Origin: Atrina japonica
Taxonomy: Eukaryota; Mollusca; Bivalvia; Pterioida; Pinnidae
Reading direction: 5' to 3'
Length of the DNA: 64,000 bases
Assembly: GCA_030159075.1 (NCBI GenBank)
Contig: BROG01000046.1
Span: forward strand, 1,327,001 to 1,391,000
Made by a program: the position numbers and the translations under genes. The number at the start of each line of letters is the position of its first letter. The stretch's first letter is position 1. The notes beneath the pieces are model-generated. The model had not been told where the DNA came from, ran no database searches, and worked only from the letters and a program-made list of their open reading frames with translations. This document shows, one piece after another, positions 14,401-25,367 of the stretch.

Positions 14401-17400
14401 CAAATATTCATATTTTTGTAAGAATTTATCACAATTAACTTTATTTATGAACACAGGTAAGTATTTCAGTAACATAAGGTTAATTAATCCTGGGGAAAAC
14501 ATAAAACTGAAGTTAAAAGTCTAAATTTGCAATTCAGTAATAAACAAACTTGTTAATTAATGTAAGTTAACTCAGGTCAGGTGGACAAGATTTACAAGTA
14601 TCATGTCTTAAAGCACTTACAACTTGTCATAATAAACATTTAGACACCTTTTACCATGTGTAGAAAGGAATACTTATTACAGTAGACTTTTTCCCACAAC
14701 AGTCCATTGACAAACACATTTCACTTGAACAAGCTATAACTTTTTTCCAACTGAATATTGCAATTCGCTATTATTTAATTTATACATTCCCCGTATCTTG
14801 ACCATGCTTTACAATTATTATTTGTATTTGTGATACACAATGTACATGTATATTGTACATCTATAAGCTGTATTGCTTCTGATGAATATAGAATAAATAT
14901 TACTTAGAAGTTAATTAGTCTAGTTCCGGGAGTACTCGAGTAGCCCCTTAATTTTTGGCAAAGAGATGCTGACAGGTCTGGCCTTGGACAAATGATTAAA
15001 TCAATCCTGAAATATATTCTGATATGAACCTTGTGACTAAAACACACTGTTATACATGTACACTTGCAAGTTGTACATTGTAACAAAGGAAATAATGTAT
15101 ACATGTATTATTGTGTACTACAATGTAGTAATACACTATGAATAAAATCTCAGGATAAGACTACACATTGTAGTAAAGAAACATGTACAATGTATTAATT
15201 GTATTTATAAGGACATAACTATCAAATGAGTACTGAGCCACAGCCTCAGTGTGTCATTTACCGGAAGGTCATACCATAAATACATTTCATAAGAGATACC
15301 AGTATGTGCTTATACACAGTCTTTGAGTCATCAATAACCCTTGCCCCACAGGGAGAATTTTTGAGGTTATGATTTTCTGAAAACTTATAAAAAATGCAAC
15401 AAAATGAGCCATGTCAGCACTCTGGTTGTAGGGGTATTTAGGAGTTTTGGGGTAAAAACCATAGAAAATTTTTAAAAATTGCTGAAAATTGGAAAACCTC
15501 AATTAATCCGTCATTTGTGGCTTCGGTTTGCTATGAAAGTACTGGTTGTTCATTTCGTTGCATTTTTTTTATGTAACGTGTCCAGGTCAAGAAAGGGTTC
15601 AAGAGACTCCAACCTGCCAGGTTATATGGATACAAATGTGTATGACAAATTTGCAAGTTTTTGGCAATATGATTTTGGTTTCGAAAACAAAGAAACCCAG
15701 AATGTGCATAGATGTTTATATAGATGGGCACCCTTAACGTCGTAAAACCAAGGTGTGTAATCGCTATGCAATTGCCTACCCATGGTTTCATGTACCCGAT
15801 ATCAGTCGTAACTAATGAATATTTATAAAGGAGTAAGTGTGTTCAATTTATCCAATCACGGTAGTTGTGATCGGCAACAGAATTTATCGCGAAGTCCATT
15901 GATCTAACACAATTCTGAAATTCCTTAAATGTCCCGATCTGATTCGTTGACGAATGCTAGCACTGTTTATTTGAATTGGCTGAGGCTTTATGAATAATTA
16001 AAATAGGCAAAGAGCATAGCGATTATGGATAGTGGTTTTACAAAGATGGGGCTCCCTATACTGTTTTTTTATAGTTCAATTTAGAAATCATCATGTCAAA
16101 TTTTTCAGTATGTAACTTGTACAACAAGGTCATTATTAACTGTTGAATTTTTTTTTCTGATGTAAAAATATACTTGGGTTATTTTCTATGGTAGAAAATA
16201 TACCTGGATCATTTTTCTATGAACTAAAATATTTCCATGCCTTTTCTATATTTGTAAAAAATATCTGGAAAATGGGTAATTTTTCTGCTAATATGGGTCA
16301 AAAGACCTGTTTGGAGTTTATCCTTTCCATTACGGTTTGTCATAACAGTATGCAACTTCAGAGAAAAATGCGGGCAGCACCACTTCCATTTATACATTTT
16401 ATCTTATACATTTGTATATATGACCTGGAATCTAGATAACATGCAGTGCTAGATGCCAGATGTGCAACGCAACTTTCAAAAAAGTGACGGCATTTGTAGT
16501 CGTTAGAAGAAAGAATTCCAACACCTATCAACAATTAAATCCTAGGAGAAGAATTGAGACAAGATATCAATGATGTAAACATAATGTAAATATTATTAAA
16601 CCAGAAGCATTCTTGCCCGACAATTTGTTGAAGTCACATGATATGAACACTCACTATTCCAACAAAAGTCAAAACTGAACAGAATGGAACAATCCAAAAA
16701 AAGCTTAACGCTTATTCATGATGCCTATATAGAATAATGATCCAGCTCAGGTAGTTTTTCTATGTGCTTGAGAACGAAGACATCGGTGTAACCATAATTC
16801 CTACGTTATTGTGTACAAGTCAGTAAAACAATGGCTAATTCTTCCAATTGTTTTGGTTACAAGTCAGTCAATTGTAGGCATGACTTAGCCATAGAAACTA
16901 CGAGATGGGTACAAATTGAGATGGGTCCGAGTTTACCAACATTCCACAAAGAAGTAAACACATTGCCATACAGGTAGGAAATAAACAAAACACATAGGAC
17001 AAAAACAGGAGAGAGACAGAATCAATAAAGAAATTGTGTTGTGCGTTTAGGAACAGGAATAGAGCGTTGAAATGCTTTGAGGAAGGAAATTAAACAAATT
17101 AATAAATTGCCACCCTTTTTTGAATTTCCCTTGAAGAAACCTCAATCTGTCAAGACTAACACTTCTGTTCAATCATGGAGTCAAACTGGTCAGAGATCAC
17201 CAATACTTTCTTGTTTTTATCTTTATAACTTTAATGTGGTAAAAGTATTTGTACAGATATACAATATTTTTTTTTCAAAAACTGAATAATTGCAGTTTTA
17301 CATACTTTCCGTATCAATGTAACAGTAGTGAATGGTACACATGCGATTGCTAATTAGGGGTGTTTGTATCATGTTGTTTATGCATGCACTAGTTTTGATT

Positions 17401-20400
17401 AGCATGTCTTTAAATTGTATAAAGTGTGAATCAGAGAACTTTTTACGATACTTCATGTTGGTCGATTTAAGAGGTCATGGGCCTTTAAGTATGAATTGTA
17501 CATGTATGTACATATAAATGAAGGTATTGCCAAAATGATAGAAAATAAGTCCAGATATGCTTTAAACATATACATGTATTAGGCCTAGTACATGTACATG
17601 TATATATGTATATGTTTGTAACAATCATACAAAAAGACAGCCACTGTATTCTCACAAGTATTCTGAGCAATACATGCGCTCTACCCTTGAAACCAAAAAC
17701 CATCAATTACAAAACTTTAACCAAAACTAAATGGACTGAAAAATCCTATAACCCCCCTCCCATCCCACCTTGAATTCAGGGGACTAACAAAATTCATGAA
17801 CTACAGGTAGATTGACAGGCAAACATTTAACTAAACTTGTCAAAACAAAATAATATACATGACTCCTAGATCCTTGACTTATCATCTGGGTACAACTTTT
17901 ATATACATGTTAATTTATTAATTCCTGCTCATATATATGTGTATCAAAGTAATTTGTATGGTATATACAAACTGTAATGGGTATACAGGGGCAAACATTT
18001 AGACTACGATGACATTTGTTCACAACAACTAAATAACCGATTTCAAAACAACATAATGATACACGTGACGTCAAATAACAATGGTAAGACAACAACAATA
18101 AACAACAATAACGTCATATAATTTATACAATAGAATCGGGAAATTCTTGCGTTTGGCGTTTTGTACTTATTCATCCTGATGTTTTTTCAGATTAAGTAAA
18201 CTCATTTGATATATAAAAAATATGACAGTTATGATTTAAATTATATTGTCAGAGTTTAACTGCTCATATATATATTTTCAAGTGTAATAATCAGAAGGGG
18301 AAACAATTTTGATATTGGTCTTGGTAATATTTCCAGTTTTAAGGCGAACTTTGGCTGATCGCACTAAATTAAGTTCCGTTGATAAGTTGATAATTGCTAA
18401 TTTCCAAACGGACACACATCATAGGTACCACATCTCCGCCACAGATTGATTAAAGTTCTGTGGTATTCGCGTAAGGCTGTAAGATATTCGTGTTTCCATC
18501 AGTTCGAGATTAGATCCAACGCTTATAACATCTATTAGCCATTTCGCAGTTTAATGTAAAATTATCCGAGTCATGCCGGGCCCTAGCCGGTGTGTTTCTA
18601 TTCTTAACAAGTGCGAGGGAAGGTTCGGGAAACACATGACACATATGTTAATGGACGTTGATAACAACTCCAGGGCACAAATATTGTCCGTAATGTCACC
18701 TCATTCACGAAGCATTTTCCTGTTGATGTTAGTTTTTGTTATGCCGATCATTCTTTCCCAGAATCCTTTGTTCATGTTCTTGAGCTCAGTCCTATTTGAT
18801 TCATGACTGCAAAAGTTGCTCCGTTGTCCGAGTAGATGATCAGAAATACAACGTCTACGTGCTAAAAAAAATCTAAATAAATTGCACTATTCCAAATAAC
18901 TGCTCAATGTGAATAAACATAGACATCTTGTTTTTGATTTTTTGTTTTAAATATAGTGGTCCTGCAAAATCTAAATTACTGGTCATTCTGGACTCTGTCC
19001 TTAGGTAGTGGAGGAGGGTCTGGTAATTGGAATTACTCTACGACATTTTACAAAGAGATGTGAAATCTGTTGTATCCAAAATGTCTGTCGTATTTCAGTT
19101 TGTGAACATCCCGAATATAGCATTCTTGCATGTAATTAAAAAGATTTGTAAATGGTAAGAGTTTGGGAATTTTGGTCTCTCAAAGGGACACTTGGACCAC
19201 GGCAAGTATGATACATTGGGAATGTAGAGCTTTTGTTTCAAAATTGTAGTTGTTTTTGTTTTTTCTGGTCTCGATCTCTTTATGAAATTCACGTTGCTGT
19301 ACATGATCCACGTCAAAAAGTCTTGTTTCCGATAGTCGAATTCCACAATTGATGTGTTTTGTCGGATGACCAAGTGTAAGCTTAGTGTATAAATTTACGT
19401 AACTTGTAACTCTTATAATTTTCCAATGAAGTTGAATCTGTTTTATGTTGACTAACTCGCTAATACCCGAGAAACCGGTACTAGATGGCAAACTGTATCA
19501 ATCTTGCTGTGTTTGTGTTAAAAATGTTTACAAATGATTGGGGCCATTGGGATTTGTTGGCAAGCCAAGGGTCCGTTCATCCATAGGGAACTATCAGAAA
19601 ATGTTTTTAAATGAAAGCCTCTTTTCATTTGAAGTGGTGACATATTTCCAGACATGATTTGGTAAGTGTCTCTAAACGTTTCCTGTTCATAATGAATTTG
19701 TTTAACGGTTTGTCTAATTTAACCAATGAAGTATGGACCATAGTGTTGTTTCCACAGACAACGTTCAGGTGTTTTTGTCGTGCTCCTAGAAGGGCTGCCA
19801 TAAACTCAAGCGGGGTAAAGTTAATATCAAAGCCACCCTGTTTTTAGCCATGATAAGATGAGATCTGTCGCCACATAATAAATAAGCGCAATTGTATCGT
19901 CGTCTATATTCTGTACAAGAGTGTCCAATGCCGTTCTAATTTGATTAAACTGAAAGTTCACAGTTTTGTAAAAAGACGTGTTATCGCACTTTTATGTCCA
20001 TTCCGTATTCTTTTTACTTTTGTATTCCATCTTCTTTGGTCACGCACCAAAATGTTTATATGAGTTTGCTATAAACAAATGAGGTTTACGATGACTTTGT
20101 TCAGTATTTTCTACTAAATAACCGTACAATGAAAGATTATGAGCGTGATGCAATACAATGACAACAACAATATGTAATTGTGACGATGAGAATCGGGAAA
20201 GTTCTAATTGGCGTTTTGTACTTATAATTCACGACACATGTATATAAGTTCGTGATTTGTATGACAAGTAAACTGGCATATGCAACTGACAGAAATACCT
20301 TTGGGGTAATTCTTCAGGGAATGTCACACAACTGAACATGTACATCGTACCTGTTGACTGTTGAGAGCCTCATCCCTATTTTGTTCATGTTCTTAGTGAA

Positions 20401-21865
20401 ACAAAAAAATGGCAGATGACCAGCCACGCAAAAAAAAAAATTAATTAATCAATTATAGACATTTTGAAATAAAAAAAAATTACCAGAAAGTGAATAAAGG
20501 AATTTGGTTGACTTTCATAGTACCATGGAAAATTATGGTCATTTGGACCAGAAAGACTTTTGTAAAATTTACTGGTTTTTTGGTAAGACCATCAAAATCC
20601 TTAAATGCGACAAGCACTGCGGAGTTTAGGCAAAAGGGAGAAGCTTTTCACTGGATTTATATATGTAATAATGTTCCTAGTTGATGACTACTCGAGGTAA
20701 ACAAACCTTCACAATACATTTTAAACCCATCTGTATTGAACAACACATTTTGTACAAATGTGTATATAACGATTTTAGTTGAAATTAGAGTTTGATCTTT
20801 GCAGATCTATATAGTAAATGAAAGATTATGCATGCATACATGTATGTGAATTTCCTAATCCATGTACATGCATTATAGCAGTAACTCCTGTTTTTTTTTT
20901 TGAGGAGCATTGGACTCACAACCAGAAAGTTCTTTGTTTGATTTCAAGTACCAGATTATACCAAAGATTGCCAAGCACTCGGCATACAGTGAGTCAGGAT
21001 CTTCCAGATGAGACTTACCTAACTGACGCCCACTGCCAGTAATATGGCAGGTGTGGCCCATAAAAGTACCTAGACTGAATTTCCAACCAGATTTTAAGTT
21101 ACTTTTTTTTTGGTAAAACCTTATTCTACAAATAAAGTAACTTAAAACTGGGAAATAAATTTAACCTAAAAAGTACACTCTGGCTCTCTGCATTGATATA
21201 AGTCCACAGAACAGGTAAAAAAATTGTGGCACTTCATTTAAAGATTGTGACATTTCCATAACCAGTAACCAGCACTGTTTCGGCTATTTTGTGAGATTTT
21301 TTTTAGATCAATCATGAGATTGACATTTTTCTCAAACAAAAGGAAAAAATTTTGTGTGGTACCAGCGATATATAAAGGTAATATTAGCTTTATATTTTGC
21401 TGGTGGTACATAATAAAGACGAAATCAAACCATACTCGGCTACTGGTCCTATCGGGTACTGGTCCCCGACCAGTACAGTACAGTACTAATACTGCAAAAG
21501 TACCAGCCAACAACAGGTGGGTACCTCAGCTTCAAATACACAAGACGTACAATAAAGAGACGGGATTTAATTAAGTTTAGTTAATAATGTACTAATACTC
21601 TGCAATGATAGATAAATTACATGCATACTTCAATATCATATGGATATTTTTTTTTCAAATTAATGTTCAGAGTAAATGAAAATAATAAGTACCTTTTGAG
21701 TTTTGCTAATCTGTTCTCTTCCTCTTGAATGTAATCTTTTATGGCTTCAGATAGGTCTCTTTCTGCATGTAATGCAGTTTGAAGATGGGCCATTGATGTA
21801 AAAAGTTCACATCTAACAAAAGTTGCCACGCAAGCAAATACAATTAGACAGAATATATATAACAT
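626..21865 (-). CDS. P4HA: Prolyl 4-hydroxylase subunit alpha, 5' part of gene (partial)
   Basis: Seen: in-phase exons 21693-21865, 9855-10009, 9300-9461, then either 4424-4584 or 3025-3185, then 626-677, all with GT/AG borders. The start MLYIFCLIVF gives a signal peptide ending near RC, followed by ELFTSMAHLQTALHAERDL, the typical start of mature collagen P4H alpha chains. Later exons give the N-terminal dimerisation region and the TPR-like peptide-substrate-binding domain (DCFELGK...LDYLAF). Known for the family: alpha chains pair with protein disulfide isomerase in the ER lumen and hydroxylate X-Pro-Gly prolines of procollagen using 2-oxoglutarate, Fe(II), O2 and ascorbate. About 235 residues are covered; the C-terminal catalytic domain is beyond position 1, so the HXD...H iron ligands cannot be checked. 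Which vertebrate paralogue (P4HA1, 2 or 3) is closest cannot be told from this part. Confidence 0.95.
678..3024. other. P4HA intron between exons 4b and 5
   Basis: Non-coding. It holds a dispersed tRNA-SINE-like repeat at about 1780-2150 (next entry); otherwise only AT-rich sequence. Confidence 0.6.
1780..2150 (+). repeat. Dispersed SINE-like repeat
   Basis: 'tttaatggtggaggaga', 'gaccaccagccttc', 'gtaaactg' and 'gtttgaacccatg' recur at about 29355-29560, 41765-41940, 44870-45060 and 56215-56300. The 'ggtttgaaccc' word resembles a tRNA B box; family name unknown to me. Confidence 0.5.
3025..3185 (-). CDS. P4HA: P4HA exon 4b (peptide-substrate-binding domain, alternative copy b)
   Basis: 161 nt, same phases as 4a, so it can only replace it. 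It encodes HDCFEIGRYAYQQKDYFHCS, then KWMNEALEKEV and VLDYLAYSNLM. Acceptor CCCCTTCCAG, donor CATG|GTAAGT. No stop or frameshift, and the two copies are clearly diverged at protein level, so this is not a recent non-functional duplicate. Confidence 0.9.
3540..3945. repeat. 20-bp minisatellite after P4HA exon 4a
   Basis: Seven near-perfect 20-bp units at 3721-3860 (atatctaagtccaacattgt) with diverged units on both sides. On the minus strand the unit contains TATACAATGTAGGACTTA, matching 16 of 18 bases of the exon 4a end and donor TATACAAGGTAGGACTAA. Confidence 0.9.
4424..4584 (-). CDS. P4HA: P4HA exon 4a (peptide-substrate-binding domain, alternative copy a)
   Basis: 161 nt, enters phase 1 and leaves phase 0. 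It encodes SDCFELGKISYNDEDFYHTS, then LWMDEALRLL and ILDYLAFAVYK. Acceptor TAATTTCAG, donor ACAAG|GTAGGA. It is closer than 4b to the usual family sequence (SLWM, AVY). A minisatellite derived from its donor region lies downstream at 3713-3860. Confidence 0.93.
5343..5428. repeat. (TA)n microsatellite
   Basis: About 85 bp of nearly pure TA. Confidence 0.95.
6929..7406. mobile_element. pogo-like element, 478 bp
   Basis: TIRs CAGTAAAACCTG and CAGGTTTTACTG with TA on both sides; interior longer than other copies and without ORF. Confidence 0.65.
8757..9230. repeat. About 72-bp minisatellite, P4HA intron 3
   Basis: Around seven units, each with 'ctactgtagccattttgta' followed by 'catacataatgatatctgac', several truncated. 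Confidence 0.8.
9300..9461 (-). CDS. P4HA: P4HA exon 3
   Basis: Acceptor AATTTACAG, then VHQKIEELKGYLPNYEDLNG and AALLRLQDTYKLNTDDLAKG, the conserved linker into the peptide-binding domain. Donor TCAG|GTATGT, phase 1, compatible with both exon 4a and exon 4b. Confidence 0.94.
9855..10009 (-). CDS. P4HA: P4HA exon 2
   Basis: Acceptor TATATTTTCAG, then VADDFEHHSLSVLESKKNYL and NAYLYVKRFTIDWDH, a conserved stretch of the alpha-subunit N-terminal domain. Donor AATG|GTAATT, ending phase 1. Joining to exon 1 creates an AGT codon. Confidence 0.93.
10106..10280. mobile_element. pogo-like MITE, family A
   Basis: TIRs CAGTAAAACCTGCTATAG and CAGGTTTCACTG, TA flanks, inside P4HA intron 1. Confidence 0.75.
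10281..13837. other. P4HA intron 1, unassigned part
   Basis: No exon found. About 12715-13210 is a dispersed repeat shared with 23345-24590 (aaagtttcatcaaaa, ttggtagaggaccttgagta-type words). The rest shows nothing I can name. Confidence 0.5.
13846..14240. mobile_element. hAT-type MITE with perfect 8-bp target duplication
   Basis: TIRs TAGGGCTGTCATTGAT and ATCAATGACAGCCCTA, flanked by CACTCTAC at 13838-13845 and 14241-14248. An 8-bp duplication is the hAT signature. No transposase. Confidence 0.85.
15720..16060. mobile_element. Non-autonomous TIR element
   Basis: GTAAAACCA...TAATCGCTATGC...TTGCCTA at 15742-15778 recurs inverted at 16004-16041, with weaker matching outward to GGGCACCC and GGGGCTCCC. 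No clear target duplication; edges uncertain. Confidence 0.55.
16061..17989. other. P4HA intron 1, unassigned part
   Basis: No gene or named element recognised; tgtacatgta-rich patches near 17500-17600. Confidence 0.5.
17997..18290 (-). repeat. Putative 3' LTR of the BEL/Pao remnant
   Basis: Direct-repeat partner of 20086-20330; edges approximate. Confidence 0.6.
20086..20330 (-). repeat. Putative 5' LTR of the BEL/Pao remnant
   Basis: Direct-repeat partner of 17997-18290; edges approximate. Confidence 0.6.
21362..21403. repeat. Short hairpin of CAGCGATATATAAAG type
   Basis: 42-bp imperfect palindrome with CCAGCGATATATAAAGG at one end and TTTATATTTTGCTGG at the other; the ends match the TIR start of the element at 58696-63227. 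Confidence 0.6.
21693..21865 (-). CDS. P4HA: P4HA exon 1 (signal peptide and start)
   Basis: The ATG at 21863-21865 opens MLYIFCLIVFACVATFVRC, a hydrophobic signal peptide, then ELFTSMAHLQTALHAERDL. The exon ends at AAAAG|GTACTT, phase 2. A second in-frame ATG at 21938-21940 is less likely because it would put 25 non-hydrophobic residues before the signal peptide and a CTTCAG acceptor-like site lies at 21902-21904 between the two. Confidence 0.92.
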
Positions 21866-22035
21866 CGCTGAAGATTCTGGAATTAGATTCCAAGTCAGAA
21901 CCTGAAGTATACAGTAACAATGCACCACCGGTAAGTTCACGGTGTTTTTCCGACTTGCAGACGAGAAATGAATGTCCCAGAATAAGCGGCCAGAATAAGT
22001 GTTCCGTCCTAAGTATCAGAACGGAGTCTAAATTA

Positions 22036-22100
22036 TTCCACGTAGCATAAATACCCCGTGGTACGTGCTTTTTTGTTCTACGGAAATGTCGTGTACGTGT
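22036..22100. promoter_or_regulatory. Probable P4HA upstream region with clustered ACGTG (HRE-like) cores
   Basis: ACGTG cores at 22039-22043 (minus), 22063-22067 (TACGTGCT) and 22095-22099, with a fourth at 22318-22322; a TATTTATG TATA-like word on the minus strand near 22046-22053, about 190 bp upstream of the ATG. P4HA1 and P4HA2 of vertebrates are established HIF targets. That these sites act here is inference. Confidence 0.4.
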
Positions 22101-22545
22101 TTACTCACAAGTCAGGCCTGTGTAATGCAGACCTGGGTTATCATATTACACTTTTCGTATGTGGTCGGGTTGTTCCAAAATGGAAAATACGAAGGGATAA
22201 AAGGCATTGCTAATTTTACACACGTTTCACGAAAAAGTAATTCTAGAATGCAGACGGAAACTCGAACTAATTTCAAATGACATATGCAGTCTATATTATT
22301 TGTTATGTACACAAATTACGTGCATAATACTGCCAAAACAATAAATTTGGAGAATGCACGAATCCCCATTCACAAATTGGATCGGAGTTTATTTATATCA
22401 CGTGATAGCCATGTGATAAAAACAAAAATGGCTTTTCTAACACATGTGGATATGAGACCATTGTAATACTTTGTAAATAATCGGCACCCCATGGGGACGA
22501 ATATTTTGATTCCATATCAAACATGCTAAACACTTGCTAGATGTA

Positions 22546-22575
22546 CAGCGATATGTAAAGATTTATTTATCGCTG
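22546..22575. repeat. Short hairpin of CAGCGATATATAAAG type
   Basis: 30-bp palindrome, CAGCGATATGTAAAG then TTTATTTATCGCTG. Confidence 0.55.
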
Positions 22576-22815
22576 ATTAATATTGTAAACAAATAAACGC
22601 TATGTTACTGTTTCAATCTTCAAAACTACCTCGCATGCTTGTTATAAAAGCAGAGGTGGAAAACATCAAAATCCTAATCCTACCTATATGATCAGAGATA
22701 ATCTTTATGATATGATTTCATATCTCCGTATTTTTAACTGACTGAAGTTATTTAAAATAGATCTTTTAACTAAATTTTCCAAATTAATACTAAATATCGG
22801 TTTATAATTTGTTTT

Positions 22816-22844
22816 AGCGATATAGAAAGCTTTATATATCGCTG
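22816..22844. repeat. Short hairpin of CAGCGATATATAAAG type
   Basis: 29-bp palindrome, AGCGATATAGAAAGC then TTTATATATCGCT. Confidence 0.55.
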
Positions 22845-23249
22845 GTAGCAGACAGAAATTTGTTTTGTTTATAATTATCAGAGATATGTCTGCAGTTGTC
22901 ATGTCCAATTGTCAATTATCATGTCATGTACCATACATGATATAAAATTGGCAGGCCTAGGAGAATTTTATGATAACATGCATTTAAACTAAGATATTGA
23001 TTGATTTCTGAAAAAAGTAGATCGATTGACTTTATTTACATGTACGTTAGCATTAGTATAAAAGTAACCCTAATGGAACAATAGGCCATTGATTTTTTAC
23101 ATGCAAATGTCTTCTTCAAGAAATTATTCTGGATTTGATGTTCGTAACCATCTTAATTACACACACCATATGTTTTTGATTGGAATTTTAGAATATATTT
23201 ATTGTAAAGTGCAAATGTTTCTGTTCATACAAATGTATATTATTGCAAA

Positions 23250-23253
23250 TCTT

Positions 23254-23304
<51 letters not shown>
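23250..23304. repeat. (TA)n(GA)n compound microsatellite
   Basis: TA run followed directly by about 33 bp of GA. Confidence 0.95.
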
Positions 23305-23306
<2 letters not shown>

Positions 23307-23344
23307 TTTTCATTTTCCCATGTACATGTATATCAGTTACAGTA

Positions 23345-24590
23345 ACAAGAGGCCCATGGGCCACATCGTTCACCTGAACTGTGTTGGTATCTTACAAATA
23401 TTGAAATCTTAAATTTACAAATTATTTTAACACTCCTTAGGAGTGGAGGAGACTTAAAAATGAATGAAAATGACAAAGCTTTGGAAGATGTCAAAAACCT
23501 GTAAAAAATAAGTTTTCCAATTTATTCCAAAAACAGAATAAAAAAAAACAGAAAATGAATCATAAATCCATAAAAATCACTCGGATGCAATTAGTTTTTC
23601 AATCCATGCAGCAGTTCTGGAGATTTTAAAGAAGGGTACCCCCAGGCCTATTTTGCCCCACCCTTAGGCTGATCTGGCCAAAATTAACAAACTTGGTAGA
23701 GGACCTTGAGTACTTACTTCCTTTAAAGTTTCATCAAAATCCCTTCAGCGGTTTTGGAGAAGTAGTCGAAAATGTGGAAAACTAACCCCTCCTATTCACT
23801 TTTGCAGTCTTAAAAAATTCATAAAAATTTTTTGAAAAAATTATATTTTAGCAAAATTCTTTCAGGAAAGCATTCATCTACCAAACCACAGGTAAAACAC
23901 ATAAAATAAATGCATCATAATGAATAATAGTAGGGGAGAAAATCAAAGAAATCATACAAAAATGAATGAAAATTACAAATGTCAAAAACGCATCAAAAAT
24001 TTATTTTTCAGATTTCAACAAAATTAACAAACTTGAGAAAATTCTTTAAGAGGGGTACCCCCTCTACCCTTTTATTTTGGCAGTCTTAAAAATTCATAAA
24101 AAAATTCAAAAAGTTAAATTTCAGCAAAATTCTTTCAGCAAAGCATTTATCTACCAAACCACAGGCAAAACACATAAAATAAATGCATCACAATGAATAG
24201 TAGGGGAGAAAATCAAAGAAATCATACAAAAATGAATGAAAATTACAAAGTCTAAAAAAAACGTTAAAAACGCATCAAAATTTTTTTTTTTAGATTTCAA
24301 CAAAATTAACAAACTTGAATCATACATCTATGTAGATCACTCAGATACAGTTAAGTATTCAATTCATGCAGCGGTTCTGGAGGAGAAGATTCTTTTGCCC
24401 CACCCTGGATCTACCCCTGGGCCAATCAGACCGAAATTAACAAACTTGGTAGAGGACCTTGAGTACTTACTTCCTATTAAGTTTCATCAAAATCCCTTTA
24501 GGGGTTTTGGAGAAGAAGTCGAAAATGTGAAAAGTTCATGGACAGACAGACAGATGACGGACAAAAGGCAATTAGAAAAGCTGACTTGAA
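23345..24590 (+). repeat. Long dispersed repeat (aagaggcccatgggcc family)
   Basis: Starts 'caagaggcccatgggccaca' and ends 'acggacaaaaggc...aaagctgact', with an internal direct duplication (about 23835-23985 and 24105-24255, 'aaaacacataaaataaatgc'). A related part occurs at 12715-13210. Non-coding; the class is unknown to me. Confidence 0.6.
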
Positions 24591-24620
24591 TCTTTGGTTT
24601 GGGTGATATAAAAATTGCAT

Positions 24621-25073
24621 TAGGTGTGGCCGTCATTGATGAGAAATTCTATATCAAAATATCGATAAGTAATAAATATTGATATATTGTTATTATATCA
24701 AATAACTTAGAAGGCCTACAGTGGAACCTGTCTTCAGAGACCACCCAATCTGCCACTGAAATATGATCTCTCAAGACAGGTGGTCTCTAAAGGGATTTTA
24801 TCTCATGGAGTATTTAACCAAGTGGTTTTCAGATTGTGGTCTCAAAGGACAGGTGGTCTTTCAACAGAGTGGTATCTCAAGATAGGTTCCACTGTACTTC
24901 TATAAAATGCATACAAAATTAATAGATTCATTATCATATTTAGGGGTTTTATTGTGTATTTGACTACTCGAAGATGAAATAGCAGTAACTGAATGGAAAA
25001 CATTGTTTATTTGAACAATATAATATCATATATTATATTCGACTATATATTGAGTCTATCAATGACAGTCCTA
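24621..25073. mobile_element. hAT-type MITE interrupted by a pogo-like MITE
   Basis: Same family as 13846-14240 (GTCATTGATGAGAAATTCTA left, TCTATCAATGACAGTCCTA right). A 176-bp element at 24719-24894 splits it. Confidence 0.75.
24719..24894. mobile_element. pogo-like MITE, family B (nested)
   Basis: TIRs CAGTGGAACCT and AGGTTCCACTG, TA on both sides, internal 'aggtggtct' repeats. Confidence 0.8.
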
Positions 25074-25118
25074 GCATGTGTGTATATACATGTAAACAAT
25101 ATACACATCTGTATACAT

Positions 25119-25260
25119 GTGTAACAGTCAGCTAGCTTTTGTGGCTGAACAGCTGGTGTTTAAATTCATGTACTGAAGTTAAGTAACTATGAGCTAGGTC
25201 AGCATCTGGATGGGTGACCATCTGATTTAATGCGCTTAAAGACCAACACCCAATGTGCTT
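25119..25260 (+). repeat. 5S-rRNA-like segment, left
   Basis: 'gaagttaagtaac' then 'ctggatgggtgaccatctg' match the A-box and C-box region of animal 5S rRNA in order and spacing. The rest does not match, so it is a 5S-derived SINE head or pseudogene, not a working gene. Confidence 0.55.
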
Positions 25261-25367
25261 TACATCTGAAGGAAGTGAGAGAGCCTGAAATCCTGGATGT
25301 ACAACTGGAGGGCATTGTGTAAGCTGCGGATGTCAGGTTGAACCCATGAAGCTACAGGGTGAAGCTT

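Larger units (their letters stand above)
17990..20330 (-). mobile_element. Decayed BEL/Pao LTR retrotransposon
   Basis: Two diverged direct repeats (about 17997-18290 and 20086-20330) share 'ctaaataaccg', 'gaatcgggaaa' and 'ggcgttttgtacttat' in the same order and look like LTRs. Between them, in several minus frames broken by stops and shifts, are Pao-type pol pieces: LEFMAALLGAR at about 19775-19815, RVTSYVN near 19415, YSDNGATF (integrase) at 18811-18835 and GFWERMIGITK at about 18735-18767. Much of pol and all of gag are missing, so it cannot be active. Class is from motif order; clade is not determined. Confidence 0.8.

Noticed and set aside
15479..15745. 88-codon plus ORF with a hydrophobic start
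   Set aside because: Overlapping ORFs open in three frames, no family similarity recognised, and its end runs into the TIR element at 15720.
24236..24589. 117-codon plus ORF
   Set aside because: Falls within the dispersed aagaggcccatgggcc repeat; the related copy at 12715-13210 has no conserved frame.
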